Shown: positions 26,785 through 38,795 of the stretch, one piece after another
How positions within the stretch are numbered: position 1 is the stretch's first letter
How the letters are laid out: every line of letters starts with the position of its first letter
Assembly (NCBI RefSeq): GCF_036880985.1
Contig: NZ_JBAJNO010000006.1
Coordinates: 62,001 to 126,000 of the forward strand
Direction of reading: 5' to 3'
DNA: 64,000 bases
DNA from: Limibacter armeniacum
GTDB lineage: Bacteria; Bacteroidota; Bacteroidia; Cytophagales; Flammeovirgaceae
Notes under the pieces: model-generated
Seen by the model: only the letters and a program-made list of their open reading frames with translations
Database searches by the model: none
Told to the model about the DNA's origin: nothing
Position numbers and translations under genes: made by a program

Positions 26785-27633
26785 GTGAAGAAACTTTTTT
26801 TGTCTTTAATATTGATAGGAGCGGTTAACCTTGGTTTCGCGCAATCAACAGACAGTGTACTCGTCTTGGGTAAAAAACAACAGCTGCATTCTAAAATACT
26901 GAATGAGAATCGGGACTATTGGGTCAGCCTTCCTACAGGTTACACTTCAGAAGAAAGTAAACAATACCCTGTTATCTATTTGCTGGATGGGGAACAGAAC
27001 TTTAAAACAACGGTGGGAATCCATGCCTTTCTGGATAGAGGTCCAAGAGCACATTTTCCTGAGGTAATCATTGTAGGGATTAACAATACAAATAGAACCA
27101 GAGACTTAACTCCTACCAAAGCGGTTAGTGTTCGTGGCAATGCCACCAAGGAAAACAGTGGAGGTGGGGAAAACTTTATCGCATTCCTTCAGCAGGAACT
27201 GATTCCTGAGATTGAAAACCGCTACCGTACCAGTGAGAAACGTGTACTGATCGGACATTCATTTGGTGGTTTGCTTACCGTACATACCTTACTGCATCAC
27301 CCTGCATTGTTTACAGATTATCTGGCACTTGATCCAAGCTTCTGGTGGGATGATCAATTGCTTTTATCCCAATCGGATACGCTGATCTCAAAACTAAGTT
27401 TGCAAGGAACAAAACTCTATTTTGCCAGAGCAGGAAAGCACGCCTCCAGAAGAAAAGTAGCACATGAGGATGCAAAGGCACTACAGGCAGACTTTACAGA
27501 AATTCTGGAAAAAAATAAGGCAAGTGGTCTTCAATGGAAATACCAGAACTTTGAAAATGAGTCACATGGTAGCATTTTCCTGACTGGCACTTATTATGGA
27601 TTACAATATCTGTTTTCAGACATTAAACCATAA
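26785..27633 (+). CDS. IroE/Fes-like siderophore esterase
   Basis: A roughly 282-residue alpha/beta-hydrolase of the putative esterase (esterase D/IroE/Fes) family. A signal peptide (KKLFLSLILIGAVNLGFAQ) puts it in the periplasm. The nucleophile serine is in GHSFGG and the catalytic histidine in ENESHGS. YLLDGEQNF is the family's oxyanion-side strand. IroE and Fes cut catecholate trilactone siderophores, and the adjacent XusABC-like locus makes such a role likely, although other ester substrates are possible. The start is uncertain: GTG at 26785 gives a normal signal peptide, while TTG codons at 26749 and 26776 are alternatives. It begins 43 bases after a terminator. Confidence 0.82.
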   Translation: MKKLFLSLILIGAVNLGFAQSTDSVLVLGKKQQLHSKILNENRDYWVSLPTGYTSEESKQYPVIYLLDGEQNFKTTVGIHAFLDRGPRAHFPEVIIVGINNTNRTRDLTPTKAVSVRGNATKENSGGGENFIAFLQQELIPEIENRYRTSEKRVLIGHSFGGLLTVHTLLHHPALFTDYLALDPSFWWDDQLLLSQSDTLISKLSLQGTKLYFARAGKHASRRKVAHEDAKALQADFTEILEKNKASGLQWKYQNFENESHGSIFLTGTYYGLQYLFSDIKP

Positions 27634-27748
27634 TTTTAAATTATAACTAACCTAAAATATGGATTATACCGCCCTTTCAGGTAGGGTGTCCAAAGGGATA
27701 AAAAAAACTCTTGCCATTTTTGTGTTGAACTGCTGAGCGATTCACAAA

Positions 27749-27779
27749 TAAAATAGCCACCCCAAACATGAGGTGGCTA
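27749..27779 (-). terminator. Intrinsic terminator of SusCD operon 1
   Basis: TAGCCACC (27754-27761) pairs perfectly with GGTGGCTA (27772-27779). On the minus strand the stem is followed by TTTTATTT. It lies 49 bases after the SusD stop. Confidence 0.85.
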
Positions 27780-27827
27780 ATTGCTTGCTAGCTAACTTAT
27801 TGCTCTGAATTAGACTAGACTCTTGCC

Positions 27828-29276
27828 CTAGAATCCAGGCGTTGGGTTTATATTTGGGTTACGTTGTACCTCTTCTAATGGAATCGGGAAATACTCGTGC
27901 TTATCCTCAAAATTGTCAGCATACTTCTGACCAGCTGCATTCAGCTGATCTTTTACAATTCCCCATCTTACTAAGTCGTAGTATCTTTGTCCTTCTCCTA
28001 CCAACTCGATCATTCTTTGCTTTCTGATCTCATCCTGCAAGGCTGTACCTGTTACACCTGTCAGCGCTGCAAGGTTTGCCCTTTCACGGATGCTATTGAC
28101 TTTTGCCAGTGCCTCTGTGTCATTACCCAGTTCATACATTGCCTCTGCCTGCATCAGCATTACATCTGCATAACGCATAAAGATCAAGTCCACTGTACTT
28201 CTGTTGGTCGTGATGGCATCCAGTGATTCCACATACTTGATCATCATCTTAAAGTCAGGGTTGTTGAAGTTGATCACTTCTCCATCGAAAGTTTCACCAT
28301 TCTGCAATACCGTAGCAGCAGTTCTGATATCCCCTGCTTCCAGCGCACCCATAAAGTACTCAGAGATGGACGCCATGTACCAGCCACCGTTCAACTCTCC
28401 TGGTGCCATTGCCACACCCAGCTGGTGGTAAAGTGAAAGGGCATCCAGTTGCTCACTTGTATAACCTCTTGAGAAAATCACTTCCTCATTTACCTCACTG
28501 GTACCGTCAAACATACCCCTGAATGCTGAAGCACTTACCAAGTCATGTCCTTCCACTTTGTTCAGGGCATCCAGTGAAGCCTGCCACTTACCTTGATAAA
28601 GCAGGACTTTTCCCAAATAAGCATTGGCTGCATTGGCTGTAGCCCTACCCCAATATTCCTGCTCCCATTTCAGTGGAAGGTTTGCTGCTGCAAACATCAG
28701 GTCTTCCTCAATCTGCTGGTAAACTTCTGCTCTTGATACAGCTGGCAACTGCAATTCCTCAGGAGTTTCGGCAACATTCGTTACAAGAATCACATTGTGG
28801 AAGTTCTTCAACAAGTTGAAATGGTACCAAGCACGAAGGAACTTTGCCTCTGCCACCAGTTCATCCCTTTCTTCCTGAGAGATCATCTCCATGGAAGGCG
28901 CATTGGCGATTACATCATTGGTTAGCTTGAGTCCCTTGTACCAGTAATCCCACATTACAGCAGGAACACCGTCAGAAGCCGTATTGTTGAAGCCAACAAT
29001 ACGTGCTAGATAGTTCCAAGCAGTAGTTCCGTTTTCCGGCTGGATATCGTCTGCCCTGAAGTTCTGCGGAAGATAGAAGTACTCATGGTACCTCCAGCCA
29101 TTTGCCTGCATATAGGAATAAGCACTTGCCAAATATTTTTCGGCAGCCTCGTAGCTTACCCAAGTCTGGTCAGTAGTCGGCTGATCAGGAGAAACCTGCT
29201 CCAAGTAGTTGTCGCATGAGCTTAGCAATGTCAAGCCCAGCATCATCGATACGATATATGTATATAGCTTTTTCAT
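27828..29276 (-). CDS. SusD/RagB-type glycan-binding lipoprotein 1
   Basis: A 482-residue surface lipoprotein (lipobox LLSSC, Cys20) of the SusD/RagB family. It begins DNYLEQVSPDQPTTDQTW, has TPR-like helices, and ends with the family's C-terminal signature around YFPIPLEEVQRNPNINPTPGF. It forms a lid over the SusC barrel and delivers oligosaccharides. The gene starts 13 bases after the SusC stop and shares its transcript. The neighbouring GH2 and GH63 genes suggest a galactose- and/or glucose-containing glycan. Confidence 0.96.
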   Translation of the reverse strand: MKKLYTYIVSMMLGLTLLSSCDNYLEQVSPDQPTTDQTWVSYEAAEKYLASAYSYMQANGWRYHEYFYLPQNFRADDIQPENGTTAWNYLARIVGFNNTASDGVPAVMWDYWYKGLKLTNDVIANAPSMEMISQEERDELVAEAKFLRAWYHFNLLKNFHNVILVTNVAETPEELQLPAVSRAEVYQQIEEDLMFAAANLPLKWEQEYWGRATANAANAYLGKVLLYQGKWQASLDALNKVEGHDLVSASAFRGMFDGTSEVNEEVIFSRGYTSEQLDALSLYHQLGVAMAPGELNGGWYMASISEYFMGALEAGDIRTAATVLQNGETFDGEVINFNNPDFKMMIKYVESLDAITTNRSTVDLIFMRYADVMLMQAEAMYELGNDTEALAKVNSIRERANLAALTGVTGTALQDEIRKQRMIELVGEGQRYYDLVRWGIVKDQLNAAGQKYADNFEDKHEYFPIPLEEVQRNPNINPTPGF

Positions 29277-29288
29277 GGTTTGTCAATT

Positions 29289-32200
29289 TTAGAAGGTTAC
29301 TTGAACACCAGCAGTGAATGTCTGATACATCGGGTATCTTCCGTAATCAATACCTTGCGTCAGGGCATTGGATGGAACGATTTCAGGGTCATAACCTTTG
29401 TAATCTGTGATCGTGAACAGGTTATCCGCATTCAGATAAATTCTCATTTTTGAGAAGTTGATCTTGCTCAGTGTAGCTTTTGGAAGCTCGTATCCGATCT
29501 GGATGTTCTTCATTCTGAAGTAAGCACCGTTTTCAAGGAACCTGTCAGACATCATGTAGTTGTTATTATTATCCACCTGTACGTTTCTTGGGATATCCGT
29601 ACCTGTATTGGTTGGTGTCCATGCATTCAATAGGTCTGAAGAAACATTGAAACCTGAGTTAGGTGCTTCCATTTCGTAAGCATTCACATTCAGAATCTTG
29701 TTTCCTGAAACTCCTTGGAAGAACATAGACAGGTCGAAACCTTTGTAGTTCAGTCCTACATTGAAACCATACTCAAATGTTGGCAGTGGTGAGCCTACAT
29801 CTGTGATATCGTTGGAATCAATGATACCGTCACCGTTTACATCCACATAGATAACATCTCCTGGTTTGGCATCCGGCTGAATCAGTCCTCCTTCAGGACC
29901 AGTGTAGCCATTAACCTGCTCCTCTGACTGGAAGATACCGTTTGTCTTGTACATGTAGAACTGAGAAACTGGTGCTGCTACAGCCGAGAATGTCTGTGCA
30001 CCTGCATAGGCAATATCATCACCAGGCAACATTCCTTCGCTGCTACCCAATGAAACCACTTCATTCTTGATTGTAGTCAGGTTTCCTGAAAGGTCATATT
30101 TCAATTCACCTACGCTACCTCTGAAACCTAGTTCCAGTTCAATACCGCTGTTGGAGATCGTACCAAGGTTGACAATCGGAGGTTCTGTACCAGCAGAAGG
30201 AGGAGTGTTTGGCTCTCTCATTAACAGTGACTCCGAATCATTTCTGTAGTAGTTCAACGTACCATATAACCTGTCGTCAAACAAACCTGCATCCAAACCG
30301 ATGTTCATTGTTTTGGATTCTTCCCAAGCCAAGTCAGCATTTGCCATCTCGAATGAGGCAATACCACCAATCGGCATATTGTTCCATACATACCAGTAAC
30401 CGCTTTCTACCAATGCCTGCTTTGAATAAGCACCCAATGTTGTCTCTCTACCCAAGATGCCGTAAGAACCTCTCAGTTTCAGTTCTGTAAAGATGTCCGT
30501 CAGACCGCCGAAGAATTCCTCGTTACTGATTTTCCATGCTGCTGAAACGGAAGGGAATGTACCCCAACGGTTGTTAGGTCCAAACTTGGAAGAACCATCT
30601 GTTCTCACTGTCGCCTGCAAAAGGTATTTGTCTGCATAGCTATAGTTGATTCGGCTCATCACACTAAATCTGGTCACGGTCTCGAAGCCTCCGCTACCAA
30701 TAAAGTCACCTGCCTGCATACCGCCAAAAGATGGAGTAAGACCACCAAAATCAGGAAACATGGCTCCGCCTGTTACATTCATGTCCACATTCTGGAAGTC
30801 GTACTTGTAACCTACGATACCCGCCATTGCCGATACTGAGTGTTTATCAAATTCCTTCGAATAGTTGACAGTAAAGTCGTAGTTCAAGTCTACCCATTCT
30901 GATCTGTACTCTTGCAAGTAAGGATCCTGACGTCTTGTATCAGATGCCAATGTGTATTGCGGGAACGAGTACCTGCTTTGGTAGAATGACTTTGCATAAC
31001 CGATGTTACCGATCAGTGTCAGGTCGGAAAATACCTGATAGTGCAAGCCCATATTTACCTGAAGCTGATCCTTTTCGCTTTGGCTGTCAATGATATTGGA
31101 CTGTCCTACCGGGTTGGCACCACTTCTAATATCGAATTCGTTGATGTAGCCGTAGCCTGATTCCTTTGTCTCATCATAGATCGGCACCATTGACATTGAG
31201 CGAAGCATATTGCCCATATTGATGGTATTGTTATCCGTTTCCTGATGGTTGTAGAAGATATTTGGCAATACCTTCAGCTTGCCTTTCTCAATAGTTGACT
31301 TGTAGCGGAAGTTGTAACGCTCCGTTCCTGTGTTCATCACTACCCCTTCCTGATTGAAGTAGTTCATTGAAAGGTTATAGTTGGCGAATTCACCACCACC
31401 TGACAGACCTACTGCATAGTTTTGGATAGTCCCCGTCTGCAAGGTTGCATCCTGCCAATCCGTATTGGCAAAGTTGTTCAGGTCAAAGCCTGATCCCTGC
31501 TGAAGGTAAAGTGGCAATTGAGCTGTAGTCAGTGAACCATCTGCAATCGAGTTGTCATAAGATTGCTTCATCACCGCATACCACTCTTCTGCATTTGCCA
31601 TCGGCATTTTGGATGCTGCCTTTTGCACACCCGCATACATGCTGAAATCTACTTTTGTAGGCTGATTTTTCTTGCCTGACTTAGTGGTTACCAATACTAC
31701 TCCATTTGCAGCTAACGAACCGTAAATAGCCGCTGCCGCACCGTCTTTCAGGATTTCAAATGAAGCGATATCGTTAGGGGCAATCATGGAAATATCACCA
31801 CCCGGAATACCGTCAATCACATAAAGAGGCTGTACATCTCCGAAAGAGCTTAAGCCACGAATCTTGATGTAAGGAGCTGAGCCTGGAGAACCTGCATTGA
31901 TCACAGATACACCAGAAGTACGTCCCTGAAGCATTTGAGCAGGTGACGCTGCTGCAATCTTGTTCGCTTCTTCTGCCTTTACGGTCGAAACAGCACTTGT
32001 CAGGTCACTTTTCTTCTGTACACCATAACCTACCACTACGATCTCATCCAATTCTTGTGCATCTACCTGCAACTGAACATCGTAAATAGTTTGATTAGCA
32101 GTAACGGTCACATCCTGAGAAATGTAACCAATATATGAAAAAGTCAATACGGTGTTATATGAAGGGATGTTCAATGAGTATTTTCCTTCATAGTCGGAAA

Positions 32201-32393
32201 CTGTTCCTTTGGTCGTTCCCTTTACGAGGATACTCGCACCAGGAATTCCCATTCCATTTTCATCTTTTACCGATCCTCGAATGACTTTGCCTTCCTGTGC
32301 CCAAGTATTGGCACTGAACAGCAGGAGCACTACGAAAGTAGCAACATACCGACCGAAGCCGATATTTCTGGAGTAAAACATCAGTTGATTCAT
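29289..32393 (-). CDS. SusC-type TonB-dependent glycan transporter 1
   Basis: A 1034-residue outer-membrane oligosaccharide importer. It has a signal peptide, a carboxypeptidase-regulatory-like domain (GSVKDENGMGIPGASILVKG, about 40-115), the TonB-box/plug transition LDEIVVVGYGVQKKSDLTS and a plug with YIKIRGLSSFGDVQPLYVIDG. The long barrel ends ...TFTAGVQVTF. It pairs with the SusD 13 bases downstream. The gene lies 58 bases after the LysO-type cistrons on the same strand, so the GH2, exporter and SusCD genes may share one transcript. An alternative start is M5. Confidence 0.97.
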   Translation of the reverse strand: MNQLMFYSRNIGFGRYVATFVVLLLFSANTWAQEGKVIRGSVKDENGMGIPGASILVKGTTKGTVSDYEGKYSLNIPSYNTVLTFSYIGYISQDVTVTANQTIYDVQLQVDAQELDEIVVVGYGVQKKSDLTSAVSTVKAEEANKIAAASPAQMLQGRTSGVSVINAGSPGSAPYIKIRGLSSFGDVQPLYVIDGIPGGDISMIAPNDIASFEILKDGAAAAIYGSLAANGVVLVTTKSGKKNQPTKVDFSMYAGVQKAASKMPMANAEEWYAVMKQSYDNSIADGSLTTAQLPLYLQQGSGFDLNNFANTDWQDATLQTGTIQNYAVGLSGGGEFANYNLSMNYFNQEGVVMNTGTERYNFRYKSTIEKGKLKVLPNIFYNHQETDNNTINMGNMLRSMSMVPIYDETKESGYGYINEFDIRSGANPVGQSNIIDSQSEKDQLQVNMGLHYQVFSDLTLIGNIGYAKSFYQSRYSFPQYTLASDTRRQDPYLQEYRSEWVDLNYDFTVNYSKEFDKHSVSAMAGIVGYKYDFQNVDMNVTGGAMFPDFGGLTPSFGGMQAGDFIGSGGFETVTRFSVMSRINYSYADKYLLQATVRTDGSSKFGPNNRWGTFPSVSAAWKISNEEFFGGLTDIFTELKLRGSYGILGRETTLGAYSKQALVESGYWYVWNNMPIGGIASFEMANADLAWEESKTMNIGLDAGLFDDRLYGTLNYYRNDSESLLMREPNTPPSAGTEPPIVNLGTISNSGIELELGFRGSVGELKYDLSGNLTTIKNEVVSLGSSEGMLPGDDIAYAGAQTFSAVAAPVSQFYMYKTNGIFQSEEQVNGYTGPEGGLIQPDAKPGDVIYVDVNGDGIIDSNDITDVGSPLPTFEYGFNVGLNYKGFDLSMFFQGVSGNKILNVNAYEMEAPNSGFNVSSDLLNAWTPTNTGTDIPRNVQVDNNNNYMMSDRFLENGAYFRMKNIQIGYELPKATLSKINFSKMRIYLNADNLFTITDYKGYDPEIVPSNALTQGIDYGRYPMYQTFTAGVQVTF

Positions 32394-32451
32394 AAATAGT
32401 AAAAATTATGCATGTGTTGATAAATAAATGTGTCGCCTCTTTAAAGCGCTT

Positions 32452-33045
32452 CTATAAAATCAGCGAGATCAGGAAAGGTACGGCTATGGTAAGGGCAATA
32501 CCACTGAACAGCGATACCACCACATATTGCTTTCCTGAGTACTGTGTAATAACCGGCAAGGTGGTATCCATAGAGGTAGCACCTGCCGAAGCAACGAGAG
32601 ACATTCCTCCTGCCATCTTCACGATCACAGGTGCGAGCAACAAAGTCAGCAGCTCACGTGATATATTGGACATCAGGGCGATCACCCCTAACGTATTGCT
32701 GTAAATATTGGAGATATAGATACTCGACAAGCTGTAGTAACCAAAGCCTGCACCGACAGCCATGCCTTCCCTGAAACTTTCCCCGATCAGTAGGTAAGCG
32801 ACACCTGCCCCGATGATGCTCCCTACCCCAATGGAAACGGGTACCAGTACCAGCCCAAGGTTAGCGGACTTCAGGATTTTGGATGATTCCGTATCCAAAC
32901 CAATGCTTAAGCCAACCAGTCCCATCAGCAGGTAAAGGGCGTAAGTGCTGAGGTCATTTTCCAGAAAGAATTCCGGTATTAGTCCTAATAGAGTCAGTCC
33001 GCAACCTGCCACAAAGCATCCCAAAGTGATGAATGTTCCTTTCAT
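32452..33045 (-). CDS. LysO-type exporter, main subunit
   Basis: A hydrophobic protein of about 197 residues with six or so membrane helices, matching the C-terminal two-thirds of LysO (DUF340), a lysine exporter in Escherichia coli. GLVGLSIGLD, GVGSIIGAG and GYYSLSSIYIS are visible family-like stretches. The frame extends upstream to 33102, but the ATG at 33045 (MKGTFITLG) lies one base after the stop of the N-terminal cistron, giving TAGCATG coupling. In E. coli both parts are one chain of about 300 residues; here the sum is similar. Its place in a glycan locus is unexplained. Confidence 0.8.
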   Translation of the reverse strand: MKGTFITLGCFVAGCGLTLLGLIPEFFLENDLSTYALYLLMGLVGLSIGLDTESSKILKSANLGLVLVPVSIGVGSIIGAGVAYLLIGESFREGMAVGAGFGYYSLSSIYISNIYSNTLGVIALMSNISRELLTLLLAPVIVKMAGGMSLVASAGATSMDTTLPVITQYSGKQYVVVSLFSGIALTIAVPFLISLIL

Positions 33046-33046
33046 G

Positions 33047-33309
33047 CTATCTGAAAAATTTAAGGTAAACGAAATAGGAGAACAGGATACTGCCCAACAC
33101 ACTGCCCAATGTCAGTACCAATGCTTTTCCACCAATCAGGTGAAGGTTGGTAACCACTTCCGAATTGTTGCCGACTGCAATCCCGAGGAAAAAAAGTAGT
33201 CCCCAGATCACAAAGCCAATGGCTTTTTCAACTTTACCGAGCTGAATGCCTTTCCCTATAAGCAATCGACCGATGATGATTCCTGCGCCAAGAAACAGTA
33301 GTGTTTCCA

Positions 33310-33310
<1 letters not shown>
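33047..33310 (-). CDS. LysO-type exporter, N-terminal subunit
   Basis: An 87-residue membrane protein with three predicted helices (roughly 2-17, 30-47 and 62-84), corresponding to the N-terminal third of LysO. Its ATG overlaps the stop of the beta-galactosidase gene by one base (TAATG), so it is translationally coupled to it. Splitting of LysO into a small and a larger cistron is common in Bacteroidota and is not a frameshift here: each cistron has its own start and a clean stop. The substrate may be lysine or another small cation or amino compound. Confidence 0.78.
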
Positions 33311-36492
<3,182 letters not shown>

Positions 36493-36570
36493 TTAAGTTT
36501 AGACAGTTCTCTTCCAGGGTGCTATTTGAGCATAGCACCGGAAGAAGTGTTCAATATTTTTGTCTTGTAT

Positions 36571-38589
36571 TTAGAACATCATGAGTAGATGTGCTGCACT
36601 CCAGCTGAAATGTGAAGCGTTAAGTCCCTTGCCAGTCAGCGGATGGTAGTTTTCTCTAATCGGTTCATCCGTTGTCAAGCCTTCAGCGGAGTTGACCAGC
36701 TTTTCAGCCATCATTCGAGCCTCACTTTCAAAGCCGTATTGCTGCATTCCTTTCATGGCAAAGTATGCCTGATCCAGCCAAACAGGTCCTCTCCAATAGC
36801 CTTTTTCTGGATTGAATTTCGGGTCTGCCGCACTCAGCGTCGGAAAAGGCATCAGGGTGTTGAACTTGTTTGAATCCAAAATCACCTTGACAATTCCCTT
36901 TGCCTGCTCGTCTGTGGCTACGTTGTTATAGAGCGGTGCCCAGCCCTCAGGTCCTTGAACTTTTACCTGTGCCTGATTCTCTAGCACAATATCATAATAG
37001 AAGCCATCCGCCTGATCATACATCGTCTGGTGCATCAGCTGCTTTAGCGCTTCTGCTTCCTTCTTAAACTTTTCGGCTACCTCATTTTCACCTAACACAT
37101 TAGCAATCTCAGCGATATACAGCTTCTCGCTGTACAGGTAAGCATTCAAGTCAATGGATTCCTGATTGATGGAATAAGCGCCAACTGTGTTTTCCATGAT
37201 CACAGCCGAGTCAAAACGGACTGCGTTGTCCATTCCACTTTCCCAAGCTGCCGCAATGCGTGTTCCGTCTGTTGAGCCGTACTCACACAATCCATTGCTG
37301 TTATGATCCCTGTTTTGGTACCACCATTCATGGTATTTCAACAGTTTCGGGTACATTTCTTTTAAGAATTCTGTATCCTGTGTAGCTTCAAAAACCTTGT
37401 AAATTGACCATCCTGAAAGCGGTGCTTTGGTATTTCTCCAGTTGATGCCTTCAATTTCTGAATCCCTGAAGAAACAGTCCGCAATCATGCCTTCCTCATT
37501 CTGATAATCATACATTGCCCTAATCTGATCTTTTGCCAGTTCTCCCTCGAATGGGGCAATGGCTACAGCATGCTTCCAAGAATCCCAAGCCCAAAGCCCC
37601 TGAAAATACACTGAGGCATAAGAAGGGACAATGCCCTGATGGTAGATACCTCCTGCTGCACTTCTCCAGTTATGCATCAACGTCAGGAGTGATTTGACTG
37701 CCAAGTGATCATACTGTTTGATATCCAGCAGTGCCTGCTTTCCATTTTCCTGATGCAATACTGTCAGGTAATGCTCCCAACGGTCCTGATTTGCTGCAAA
37801 CAAGCTATCAGTCTTTTGGATATGCGAGACAGCCTGCTTAGCCATTTTAGCATTCTCATCCTCAGACAAGGTAAAACTAATCACCGCTGAACTTTCCCAA
37901 ACCTGTCCTTTATCAAGCGACTTAGTATTGCTATAATATTCGTAATGATCATTGTCTGTGACAATATGCTCTCCTTTGTTTGAGAAATGAACATGTACAT
38001 ATTCATCTTTTGCTACATGTACGGCTATACCATTGGCATCTCTTTCAAGCATAAAACCATTGCCTTCAAATACATTCCCTTTCCATCCAAACTGGAACTT
38101 TCTTTCTCCACCTGTATTTTCAATTGTAGCTTTCAGCAAGGCTGAACGGTTATCAGCATATATCAGTGAAAGTTTGACAATCAGATTCTCTACCTTAATG
38201 GTCTGCTTCAGTATACCAGGATAAAAATCATTCTCCAATACCTCTCCTTCTGACAAATCAACAGGTTTGTTTTTTGAAATATCCATCAACCTAAGCTGCA
38301 CCAGACTTGGGCTTATCCAGACACTTTGCTGCTGACGCATTACAAAAGGTCCTGCAAAACCTCCCATCAGGTTTTTATCCTTTGGCAAGGCAAATGAATG
38401 CCAAGCCCCCAAATCAGAAAATGACGAAATACTATAATCATTTGCTGAATCCGGTTCCGATTTCAGGTTTAATATATTCTTATAACTGTACCTGTCTACC
38501 CCTGACTTTACTTCTTTCTCTACAGTACATGACTGCAAAACCATCAGACAGCTTAATATTATAAATGATATGTGTGAAACGATTTTCAT
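36571..38589 (-). CDS. GH63-like glucosidase lipoprotein
   Basis: A 672-residue lipoprotein (lipobox VLQSC, Cys21) with an N-terminal beta-sandwich and an (alpha/alpha)6 barrel of the MGH1/GH63 type. GLWAWDSWKHA, ESGMDNAVRFD (general acid D454), WRGPVWLDQAYF and the C-terminal PIRENYHPLTGKG (E646, probable base) match the family. The Escherichia coli member YgjK prefers alpha-1,3-linked glucosyl-galactose, which would fit with the adjacent beta-galactosidase, but the substrate here is only inferred. It lies 84 bases upstream of the GH2 gene on the same strand. Confidence 0.87.
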   Translation of the reverse strand: MKIVSHISFIILSCLMVLQSCTVEKEVKSGVDRYSYKNILNLKSEPDSANDYSISSFSDLGAWHSFALPKDKNLMGGFAGPFVMRQQQSVWISPSLVQLRLMDISKNKPVDLSEGEVLENDFYPGILKQTIKVENLIVKLSLIYADNRSALLKATIENTGGERKFQFGWKGNVFEGNGFMLERDANGIAVHVAKDEYVHVHFSNKGEHIVTDNDHYEYYSNTKSLDKGQVWESSAVISFTLSEDENAKMAKQAVSHIQKTDSLFAANQDRWEHYLTVLHQENGKQALLDIKQYDHLAVKSLLTLMHNWRSAAGGIYHQGIVPSYASVYFQGLWAWDSWKHAVAIAPFEGELAKDQIRAMYDYQNEEGMIADCFFRDSEIEGINWRNTKAPLSGWSIYKVFEATQDTEFLKEMYPKLLKYHEWWYQNRDHNSNGLCEYGSTDGTRIAAAWESGMDNAVRFDSAVIMENTVGAYSINQESIDLNAYLYSEKLYIAEIANVLGENEVAEKFKKEAEALKQLMHQTMYDQADGFYYDIVLENQAQVKVQGPEGWAPLYNNVATDEQAKGIVKVILDSNKFNTLMPFPTLSAADPKFNPEKGYWRGPVWLDQAYFAMKGMQQYGFESEARMMAEKLVNSAEGLTTDEPIRENYHPLTGKGLNASHFSWSAAHLLMMF

Positions 38590-38795
38590 GTCCTAGCCGG
38601 TTGTTTGTTAGCTTTTGTTGACACAAATAAAAAATGTAATCAATACAATTAAAAGTTTCACACCTATACACGATCTATACACGCTAACACTACACAGATA
38701 AAAAATTGAATATCAGCAACTTAAAAACATGTGAACACTTTCTAAAAAGACTGAATTTTGGAGTGTGTAGAGGTGAAACTCTACAGGTTTTTGGG
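38590..38795 (-). promoter_or_regulatory. Upstream region of the GH63/GH2/SusCD operon
   Basis: This 206-base gap must contain the promoter for the minus-strand operon, though no exact TTG-N20-TAnnTTTG was found. Near its right end TGTAGAG (38766) and CTCTACA (38779) form a 7-bp inverted repeat with a 6-base loop, just after the stop of the TPR/LuxR regulator. It could be a weak terminator for that gene or an operator. Confidence 0.35.

Noticed and set aside
27671-27705. Hairpin CCCTTT/AAAGGG as terminator of the esterase gene
   Set aside because: The stem is followed by As rather than Ts on the plus strand and has a long loop.
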